A stretch of 11,493 bases of DNA from an uncultured Bacilli bacterium (GTDB taxonomy: Bacteria > Bacillota_I > Bacilli_A > RF39 > UBA660): positions 1 through 11,493 of the forward strand of contig CALVVV010000038.1 of the NCBI GenBank assembly GCA_944363995.1, in the 5' to 3' direction. Made by a program: the position numbers and the translations under genes. The notes beneath the pieces are model-generated. The model saw only the letters and a program-made list of their open reading frames with translations. It searched no databases and was not told the origin of the DNA. The first letter of the stretch is position 1. Each line of letters starts with the position of its first letter. Shown in pieces: positions 5,836 through 11,493 of the stretch.

Positions 5836-6467
5836 GATTTTAATTTGGTTAATATTTTTTGTTCTGTTCTTGAAACTTGAACTTGACTTATTCCTAATTC
5901 TAAAGCCGTCTGTTGTTGGGTTAAATCATTAACGTAACGTTTATTAATAATTTTTTGTTCAAAAGGTTCAAGTTTTGTTAAAGCTTCTTTCAAAAGTAAT
6001 AAATCGTCTATATTTTCTATTTTACCTATTGTATCTTGCAAAGTTATATCTTTTCCTTCATTATTCAATGGTTCATCAATACTATAAATAGGTTTAGTAC
6101 TATTTATTGCTTCTTCAATAATATGAATTGGTAATTCTAAATAATCAGATAATTCTATGATTGTAGGATTACGCATTAATTTTTGAGTTAATAAAACTTT
6201 AGCTTTTTCTATTTTTAAATTAAGAATTTGAATACTTCTACTTATTTTAATACTTTTATCCTCTCTAACTAATTTTTTCATTTCTCCTAAAATATATGGA
6301 TAAGCATATGTAGTAAATTTAACATTCATATTTTTATCATAATTTTTATAAGCCATTATCATTCCTATACAACCGGCTTGAAATAAATCTTCTTTATTAG
6401 CGTATTTTTCAAAATATTTTGTTATTGAATAAATTAAATTTTTATTTTCAAGTATCAACTGTTCCAT
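5820..6467 (-). CDS. sigF: Short sporulation sigma factor, SigF-like
   Basis: This is an RNA polymerase sigma-70-family factor of the SigF/SigG/SigB group that directs forespore gene expression. The 215 residues begin almost directly at region 2: D-L-F-Q-A-G-C-I-G at 27-35, F-T-T-Y-A (51-55) and G-E-M-K-K (61-65) in the -10-binding core, S-R-S at 76-78. Region 3 follows, then region 4 with helix-turn-helix G-I-S-Q-V-Q-V-S-R at 192-200. The Q-V-Q-V form matches SigF better than SigG (Q-A-Q-V), and the link to spoIIAA supports SigF. It lacks about 40 N-terminal residues of B. subtilis SigF; no earlier in-frame start fits, because the gene begins 11 bases after spoIIAA, whose TAGGAG stop doubles as ribosome site. 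The anti-sigma gene spoIIAB is missing from its usual place. It might serve both SigF and SigG roles. Confidence 0.85.
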   Translation of the reverse strand: MEQLILENKNLIYSITKYFEKYANKEDLFQAGCIGMIMAYKNYDKNMNVKFTTYAYPYILGEMKKLVREDKSIKISRSIQILNLKIEKAKVLLTQKLMRNPTIIELSDYLELPIHIIEEAINSTKPIYSIDEPLNNEGKDITLQDTIGKIENIDDLLLLKEALTKLEPFEQKIINKRYVNDLTQQQTALELGISQVQVSRTEQKILTKLKSKLVA

Positions 6468-6478
6468 TTAATCAGCTC

Positions 6479-6826
6479 CTATAAATTAATAACATTAATT
6501 GCACTCAATTCATCGGCAGTCTCATACATATAGTTTAATAAACGACTATTATTTATTCGATGCTTTACTAAATTATTTTTTAATCCACATAATAAACTTT
6601 TACCATTATTATTTTTACATATTTCATAATTATTTAATAATGTATTAATACCATAACAATCAATTGAATTTAAACCACTAACATTAAAAACCGTGTTCCT
6701 AATACCATTTTCTTTAACTAAATTAATAACCTCCTCTTTTAACTTTATAACTGTATTTTTATTTAAAACACCATTTAATCTGATAAATAAAATTCCCTTA
6801 AAAAACTCAATATTTATGTCTAACAA
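6479..6826 (-). CDS. spoIIAA: SpoIIAA-like STAS protein with altered phosphorylation site
   Basis: SpoIIAA is the anti-anti-sigma factor that, when dephosphorylated, frees sigma-F from the kinase SpoIIAB. The 115-residue product aligns end to end with B. subtilis SpoIIAA (117) as a single STAS domain, one residue offset. The B. subtilis phospho-site D57-S58-S59-G60 is D56-C57-Y58-G59 here (Cys codon TGT at 6658-6656), so there is no phosphorylatable Ser or Thr. The G-E-L-D motif is G-V-L-N (19-22). The start is TTG 6826, with AAGGTGA (6839-6833) six bases away; no in-frame ATG exists until near the C-terminus. sigF follows after 11 bases with no spoIIAB between. Position and length favour SpoIIAA descent; the function must be modified. 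Confidence 0.8.
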   Translation of the reverse strand: MLDINIEFFKGILFIRLNGVLNKNTVIKLKEEVINLVKENGIRNTVFNVSGLNSIDCYGINTLLNNYEICKNNNGKSLLCGLKNNLVKHRINNSRLLNYMYETADELSAINVINL

Positions 6827-6858
6827 ACTAAATCACCTTCCTTAATAATTTAGCACAT

Positions 6859-6887
6859 ATTTCATATTTTTTATACAAATTCGACAA
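6859..6887 (-). promoter_or_regulatory. Spo0A box and candidate promoter upstream of spoIIAA
   Basis: On the minus strand TTGTCGAA (6887-6880) is a perfect Spo0A box, at the place where the spoIIA operon of B. subtilis is activated by Spo0A~P. Its TTGTCG overlaps a possible sigma-A -35, with TGAAAT (6864-6859, four of six) 17 bases downstream. That would resemble the spoIIG arrangement. A sigma-H -10 (GAAT) is also readable but no AGGA-type -35 accompanies it. The box lies 54 bases before the TTG start and after the stop of the upstream coiled-coil gene. Confidence 0.5.
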
Positions 6888-6895
6888 AACTAGAC

Positions 6896-8776
6896 TTATT
6901 TTTTATTTTTAAAATTATAATAAAGTAAACATAAAAATATTATTAATAAAATTATTAAAGAAATGCTTACAAAATTTTTACTATTTATTTTCAAAAAGTA
7001 ACCATTTAATTTTGAATTTAATAATTCATTATTATTTTTCTCTTGTTTTAAATCATTTAAATTTTGATTTAGTTGCAGTTCTAATTCTTTTATTTTTTCC
7101 TCATATTCCTCTATTAAATTATTTTTAACAATATTATTATTTTTTATTGTTTCATTTATATTTTTTAAATCTTCTTTTAATTCTTCATTTTTCTTTTTAT
7201 AAAAATTATTTAGTTCTTCTAACTCTGATATTTTTTCATTATATTTTAAAATTATTTCCTCGTTTATTTGTGTTGCTTCTTTTTTTAATTTAGTTATTTC
7301 TTCTAATAATTTTACTTTATCATTTTCTAATTTTTTATTATTTTGAGATAAATTTACTATTAGATTTTCTTTATCTTCTAACACTGATTGAATATTATTA
7401 ATTTCAGTACTCAAATCAAAAATCATTTTTTCTTGATTTTTAATTATCTGTTCTTTTTGCTTTAAATTTTCAATTAAACAATTGTTATCTAATTGACAAT
7501 TATTTAATTTTTCTTCAATTAGTTGTAAAGCCTCTTCATATAATTCTTTTTGCTTTACTATATCTAATTTTAAATTTTGAATTTTTTGTTTTAAATCAGT
7601 AATTTCTTCCTCTAACTCTAAAATTGTATTTTCAGCTATATTCACAATAACATTTTCTGTGATTTTCATATCATTTAATTGAAAGTTTACTTGATATTCA
7701 CCATTTTTATTCCAATCAATATTATGAGTTATATCTACAAAATCACTTTTATAAATTATAAAATTATTTAAATCAAAATTATAATCATTTATTTCATTAA
7801 TTTCTAATTCAAGTTTATCTCTTGTTCGATAACTGTAATATTTTTTTTGACTATCAATATCTTTATAAATATAGTCTGAAACAGCTTTATTTGAATATTC
7901 TTGATAATATTCTTTGATAGTTTCATAGCTTTGACACCATTTTTCTTGATAACGATATTGTTTAGTAACTTTAGTATCAACAATACTTAAATCATTTTGT
8001 TTTTCATAGGATATTTCTTTAGTAGTCCAATCAGTTAATAAAATGTTAAAATCATAAATAGTTTTTACTTCTTTTTTAGCATTTGTCCAATGGTAATCTG
8101 AATATTTTAATAAATAACTTTGAGCAATAAAAATATCTTTTTTATCAGTAGAATAACCAATAGTATATAATTTGTCAGTTGGCCCTAAATCATATATATA
8201 AAAAACGACTTCTATTTGATTAAGCGGATAAAATTTTCCTAAATCAATAATTAATGATCCACCATTTTCAATATAAGATTCATTTTCAATATATATACCA
8301 TTATTAATGTATTCATCAAAACCTTCCATACAACCATCACAGGTATAACTATATTTAATTTCTTTATTATTTACAAAAATCGATAATTCAGGAATACGAA
8401 AAGCACCATAACTACCTTGTAAGTTATACAAATGTATATATCTAACTGACTTTGATTTTGTATATTCATATTTATCTCTACTTTCATAAACATAGCCAAC
8501 ATTTTCTTCTTTTTTATCTGACCAATTAGAATATTCTCTTAATTCACAATTATTAGTGAAACTATCATCCATATTATATAATTTATAATCACCTAATACT
8601 TGTTCATTTTTATACCAAAGATATCTCTCTTCCACAATTACATCGACTAATTCAGATGAAATAACTTCTTTTTCTTGAAATTCACTAAAATTAGAATAAT
8701 CTGAATAATACACTTTAGCATAAGCAAAATTTGTTAAAGAAAAACTTAAAAATATTAACCATAAAATCTTTTTCAA
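6896..8776 (-). CDS. Unrecognised secreted, membrane-anchored coiled-coil protein
   Basis: I do not recognise a named family. The 626 residues show a signal peptide (1-20, likely cleavage after A-Y-A), then an extracytoplasmic beta-rich part. Around 105-225, S-L-I-I-D-L-G-K followed by Q-I-E-V-V-F-Y-I-Y and Y-S-T-D resembles a discoidin (F5/8 type C) fold. Around 325-380, a G-E-Y-Q-V-N-F strand pair resembles bacterial Ig-like repeats. A long coiled coil (about 384-590) is followed by one membrane span (602-621) and a basic K-N-K-K tail. The topology is thus outside head, rod, C-terminal anchor. Cysteines are at 77, 146, 149 (C-D-G-C), 281, 427, 433 and 616. The start is TTG 8776, with GGAGGTGA (8788-8781); no in-frame ATG fits the signal peptide. 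The gene lies 69 bases before spoIIAA without a terminator. A sporulation or cell-surface role is inference. Confidence 0.75.
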   Translation of the reverse strand: MKKILWLIFLSFSLTNFAYAKVYYSDYSNFSEFQEKEVISSELVDVIVEERYLWYKNEQVLGDYKLYNMDDSFTNNCELREYSNWSDKKEENVGYVYESRDKYEYTKSKSVRYIHLYNLQGSYGAFRIPELSIFVNNKEIKYSYTCDGCMEGFDEYINNGIYIENESYIENGGSLIIDLGKFYPLNQIEVVFYIYDLGPTDKLYTIGYSTDKKDIFIAQSYLLKYSDYHWTNAKKEVKTIYDFNILLTDWTTKEISYEKQNDLSIVDTKVTKQYRYQEKWCQSYETIKEYYQEYSNKAVSDYIYKDIDSQKKYYSYRTRDKLELEINEINDYNFDLNNFIIYKSDFVDITHNIDWNKNGEYQVNFQLNDMKITENVIVNIAENTILELEEEITDLKQKIQNLKLDIVKQKELYEEALQLIEEKLNNCQLDNNCLIENLKQKEQIIKNQEKMIFDLSTEINNIQSVLEDKENLIVNLSQNNKKLENDKVKLLEEITKLKKEATQINEEIILKYNEKISELEELNNFYKKKNEELKEDLKNINETIKNNNIVKNNLIEEYEEKIKELELQLNQNLNDLKQEKNNNELLNSKLNGYFLKINSKNFVSISLIILLIIFLCLLYYNFKNKK

Positions 8777-8794
8777 TAAATCACCTCCTACTAG

Positions 8795-8825
8795 TTATAT
8801 ACGACAAAAATAGCTCATAATCCTT
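8795..8825 (-). promoter_or_regulatory. Sigma-H-like promoter and Spo0A-box-like site before the coiled-coil gene
   Basis: On the minus strand AAAGGATTA, 12 bases, then GTCGTATAT follows the sigma-H pattern (RnAGGAwWW, 11-12 bases, RnnGAATww) with one defined mismatch (GTAT for GAAT). The overlapping TTGTCGTA (8807-8800) is a one-mismatch Spo0A box. Either reading implies expression at sporulation onset. The site lies about 20 bases before the TTG start. Confidence 0.4.
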
Positions 8826-8842
8826 TTTTTTTGAAAAAAAAA
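8824..8842. repeat. Homopolymer palindrome T9-G-A9 after the Nudix gene
   Basis: Nine T, one G, nine A, starting just past the Nudix stop codon. It could act as a weak end-of-transcript signal or a rigid AT tract for the next promoter, but it lacks the G/C stem of a true terminator. The run is also a likely place for sequencing slippage. Confidence 0.3.
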
Positions 8843-8845
8843 GAA

Positions 8846-9247
8846 TTAAAATTCATTGTTTTTAATGTCTTTCAATACTTTTTTATACATATCTTTCATA
8901 TTATCATAGGTTAATATATTAATTACTTTATCAATATCAACCCATAAAATTTTACTAATTTCTGAATCTTGTTTTTTAACATTTTTAGTAATTGGCTTAG
9001 CCAAATAATAAACTACTTCTTTATCTATATTATTATCAATAACATAATTTAATGAATATCTTTTTGATTCATCAATTAAAACATCTAAATTAGTTTCTTC
9101 TTTTGTTTCTCTTATAGCCGTTTCAATTTCGGTTTCATTTTTTTCCATATGACCTTTAGGAAATCCATAAAATCCTCGTTTTTGTTTTATTATTAATACT
9201 TTATCATCATCGATAATTATTGTTCCACATGCTTTTTCTTTTTTCAT
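8846..9247 (-). CDS. Nudix hydrolase, diadenosine tetraphosphate hydrolase-like
   Basis: Nudix enzymes cleave nucleoside diphosphates linked to another group, using Mg2+ bound by a conserved glutamate helix. In the 133 residues, G-F-P-K-G-H-M-E at 28-35 leads into the Nudix box (G32 to L54): Gly32, Glu38, then R-E-T-K-E-E at 46-51 with the metal-binding Glu47, Glu50 and Glu51 present. Two usually conserved positions differ (Thr48 for a hydrophobic residue, Asn53 for Gly), which does not remove catalytic residues. The F-P-K-G-H form and the size favour an Ap4A-hydrolase-like enzyme, but substrate cannot be assigned from sequence. The gene starts two bases after the uvrA stop and uses a GGAG inside the uvrA end, so the two are translationally coupled. 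A nucleotide-pool or alarmone-clearing role beside repair is inference. Confidence 0.87.
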   Translation of the reverse strand: MKKEKACGTIIIDDDKVLIIKQKRGFYGFPKGHMEKNETEIETAIRETKEETNLDVLIDESKRYSLNYVIDNNIDKEVVYYLAKPITKNVKKQDSEISKILWVDIDKVINILTYDNMKDMYKKVLKDIKNNEF

Positions 9248-9249
9248 AA

Positions 9250-11493
9250 TTATTTCTCCAAATATGGTTTTAAAAATTCTCCCGTATAACTTTCTTTTAC
9301 TTTAACAATTTCTTCTGGTGTCCCACAAGCAACAATATTTCCACCCATATCGCCACCTTCAGGACCTAAATCGATGATATAATCTGCTACTTTAATAATA
9401 TCTAAATTATGTTCAATAACTAAAACAGTATCACCATTATCGACAATTTTTTGTAAAATAGTTAACAATTTCTTGATATCATAACTATGTAAACCAGTAC
9501 TAGGTTCATCTAAAATAAATAAACTTTTACCTGTAGGTTTTTTTTGTAATTCTTTAGCAAGTTTTACCCTAGCTGCTTCACCACCTGATAAAGTAGGAGC
9601 ACTTTGCCCTAACTTAATATATGATAATCCGACATCCATCAACATTTGTAATTTAGATCTAACTTTAGGAACATTTTCAAAAAATTCATATGCTTCTTCT
9701 ACTCGCATTTCTAAAACATCATAAATACTTTTCCCTTTATATTTAATATCTAATGTTTCTTTATTGTATCTTGTTCCATGACAAACTTCACATGGTACAT
9801 AAACATCTGGTAAAAAATGCATTTCTATTTTCTTAACACCATCGCCCCAACAAGCTTCACATCTTCCGCCTTTAACATTAAATGAAAATCTTCCTTTATC
9901 ATATCCTCTTATTTTAGCTTCTTTAGTTTGCGTAAATACATCTCTTATATCATCAAAGACACCAGTATAAGTAGCAGGATTAGATCGTGGTGTTCTGCCG
10001 ATTGGAGCTTGTGATATATCAATTACCTTATCAATGTTTTCTAATCCTTTAATTTCTTTATATTGTCCTGGTTTTTCTTTAAATTTATATAAATTACTTG
10101 CTACTGCTTTATATAATATTTCATTAATTAAGGTACTTTTACCACTTCCTGATACTCCAGTAACACAAGTAAATGTATTTAATGGTATTTTAACATTGAT
10201 ATTTTTTAAATTATTTTCTTTAGCACCTTTAATCTCTAAATTTTTTTTATTACCTTTTCTTCTTTTAGTTGGAACTTCTATTTTTTCAATACCTGCTAAA
10301 AATCTACCGGTAATACTATTAGGATTTTTCATAACTTCTTTAGGTGTTCCACAAGCAACTACTTCTCCCCCATGTAATCCAGCTAAAGGTCCGATATCCA
10401 CTAAATAATCACTTGCTAACATGGTATCAGTGTCGTGTTCAACAACAATTAAAGTATTACCTAAATCGCGCATTTCTAATAAAGAATTAATTAACCTTGT
10501 ATTATCTCTTTGATGTAAACCAATACTTGGTTCATCTAATACATATAGTACACCAGTTAATCTTGAACCTATTTGGGTTGCCAATCTAATTCTTCCGGCT
10601 TCTCCACCTGATAAAGTACCTGCCGATCTATTTAAAGTTAAATATTCTAATCCAACATTAACTAAAAAAGTTAATCTTGATAATATTTCTTTAATAATTA
10701 ATTCAGATATTTGTGTTTGTTCTTTATTTAATTTTAAATTAGATAAAAACTCTTTTAAATCTTTAACACTTAATTTAGTTAATTCATAGATATTTTTTTT
10801 ATTTATTAAAACTGATAATACCGAATCAGATAATCTTGCACCTTTACATTTTGGACAAATTGATTCTGTCATATAATTTTCTATCCATTCTCTTATCCAA
10901 TTGCTTTTTGTTTCAATATATCTTCTTTCTAAATTAGTAATAATGCCTTCAAAATAATCTTTACTATTTCTCGTATTACCATTTTTAGATACATATTTAA
11001 ATTCTAACATATCTTTAGACCCATATAAAATAATATCTAATTTTTTTCTATCTAAATTTTTAATCGGTATATTTAAATCGATATCATAATATTTAGCTAA
11101 AGTATTCATTTGGGTGGAATAAATACTATTTTCATCATCTAAATTTAAAGATACAATAGCTCCTTCATTAATACTTAAATCTTTATTAGGTATAATTAAA
11201 TCTTCATCTATTTTTAATTTAATACCTAATCCTTTACATTCATCACAAGCACCATATGGTGAATTAAAACTAAATAATCTTGGCTCTAATTCAGGTAATG
11301 AAAAGTCACATTCCGGACAAGCATAATTTTCACTCATAACTATTTTGTCCTTACCAACAACATCAATAACAACTTTTCCTTTACTTAATTTAGAAGCTAA
11401 TTCAATTGATTCATATAATCTACTTCTTATATCTTCTTTAATAATTAATCTATCAATTATAACTTCAATAAAATGTTTTTTATTTTTTTCTAA
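9250..11493 (-). CDS. uvrA: Excinuclease ABC subunit A (UvrA), partial: N-terminus off the right edge
   Basis: UvrA is the damage-recognition ATPase of nucleotide excision repair; as a dimer it loads UvrB at lesions. The frame is open to the window edge, adding 52 residues before the internal Met at 11337. About 747 residues are present and roughly 190-200, including the first Walker A, are missing. The added part (K-N-K-K-H-F-I-E-V-I-I-D-R-L) is typical UvrA, so 11337 is not the real start. Visible features are the first zinc module (C-P-E-C...G-A-C-D-E-C), ABC signature 1 L-S-G-G-E-A-G-R with D-E-P-S-I-G-L-H, Walker A 2 G-V-S-G-S-G-K-S-T, the second zinc module C-E-A-C...C-E-V-C, and ABC signature 2 L-S-G-G-E-A-A-R with D-E-P-S-T-G-L-H. 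Both signatures lack the usual Gln after L-S-G-G-E-A. It leads an operon with the Nudix gene. Confidence 0.96.
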   Translation of the reverse strand, partial: LEKNKKHFIEVIIDRLIIKEDIRSRLYESIELASKLSKGKVVIDVVGKDKIVMSENYACPECDFSLPELEPRLFSFNSPYGACDECKGLGIKLKIDEDLIIPNKDLSINEGAIVSLNLDDENSIYSTQMNTLAKYYDIDLNIPIKNLDRKKLDIILYGSKDMLEFKYVSKNGNTRNSKDYFEGIITNLERRYIETKSNWIREWIENYMTESICPKCKGARLSDSVLSVLINKKNIYELTKLSVKDLKEFLSNLKLNKEQTQISELIIKEILSRLTFLVNVGLEYLTLNRSAGTLSGGEAGRIRLATQIGSRLTGVLYVLDEPSIGLHQRDNTRLINSLLEMRDLGNTLIVVEHDTDTMLASDYLVDIGPLAGLHGGEVVACGTPKEVMKNPNSITGRFLAGIEKIEVPTKRRKGNKKNLEIKGAKENNLKNINVKIPLNTFTCVTGVSGSGKSTLINEILYKAVASNLYKFKEKPGQYKEIKGLENIDKVIDISQAPIGRTPRSNPATYTGVFDDIRDVFTQTKEAKIRGYDKGRFSFNVKGGRCEACWGDGVKKIEMHFLPDVYVPCEVCHGTRYNKETLDIKYKGKSIYDVLEMRVEEAYEFFENVPKVRSKLQMLMDVGLSYIKLGQSAPTLSGGEAARVKLAKELQKKPTGKSLFILDEPSTGLHSYDIKKLLTILQKIVDNGDTVLVIEHNLDIIKVADYIIDLGPEGGDMGGNIVACGTPEEIVKVKESYTGEFLKPYLEK

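Noticed and set aside
6468..6478. Possible remnant of spoIIAB between spoIIAA and sigF
   Set aside because: Only 11 bases separate the two genes and they form a ribosome binding site; there is no remnant.
6875..6900. Sigma-H promoter for spoIIAA based on GTCGAATTT
   Set aside because: The -10 matches but no AGGA-type -35 occurs 11-12 bases upstream; the Spo0A-box reading explains the sequence better.
7040..7630. Tandem DNA repeat in the coiled-coil region
   Set aside because: The repetition is heptad-type and compositional (Lys, Glu, Asn, Leu, Ile codons) with no fixed repeated unit at DNA level.
6827..8845. Identical 69-base gaps on both sides of the coiled-coil gene, suggesting a duplicated leader or insertion unit
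   Set aside because: Apart from TTTTGTCG and the ribosome site the two gaps do not align; equal length is most simply chance.
11335..11337. ATG as the start of a shorter UvrA
   Set aside because: The frame is open to the window edge and the extra 52 residues are typical UvrA sequence, so the gene is cut, not short.

Overview
The window is very AT-rich (about a quarter G+C by eye) and carries a dense set of endospore genes, so it comes from a spore-forming, low-GC Bacillota. The small gene sizes, short linkers, trimmed sporulation operons and absence of any TGA stop suggest a streamlined, probably uncultured Bacilli-like lineage. That taxonomic placement is inference. Twelve protein genes are visible: eleven complete and one (uvrA) cut by the right edge. 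No rRNA, tRNA, CRISPR or mobile element was seen.

Left block (216-2014, + strand) is a mother-cell sporulation cluster: spoIIIAH, gerE and a gerM-like gene. SpoIIIAH and GerM belong to the same mother-cell/forespore channel complex, and GerE is the last mother-cell regulator. Promoter-like sequences fit this: sigma-E-like boxes before spoIIIAH and gerM, and a good sigma-K box before gerE. An 11-bp inverted repeat flanks the gerE promoter and covers part of the gerE ribosome binding site. It could silence gerE on read-through mRNA while leaving the gerE-specific mRNA free.

Middle block (2038-6826, - strand, read right to left) is a spoIIA/spoVA region: an SpoIIAA-like STAS protein, a short SigF, a terminator, a sigma-G-type promoter, then spoVAC-spoVAD-spoVAE with overlapping or nearly touching ends. 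lepA follows with its own sigma-A promoter. The striking point is that spoIIAB, the anti-sigma kinase normally lying between spoIIAA and sigF, is absent: only 11 bp separate the two genes. The STAS protein also has Cys where SpoIIAA has its phosphorylated Ser. Both point to a forespore sigma switch that cannot work by the textbook partner-switching cycle.

Right block (6896-11493, - strand) is a partial uvrA, a small Nudix hydrolase two bases after it, and an unrecognised 626-residue secreted, membrane-anchored coiled-coil protein. The latter sits directly upstream of spoIIAA, with no terminator between them and early-sporulation-type promoter boxes (sigma-H-like or Spo0A-box-like) in front of it. 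It is the best candidate here for an undescribed sporulation component.
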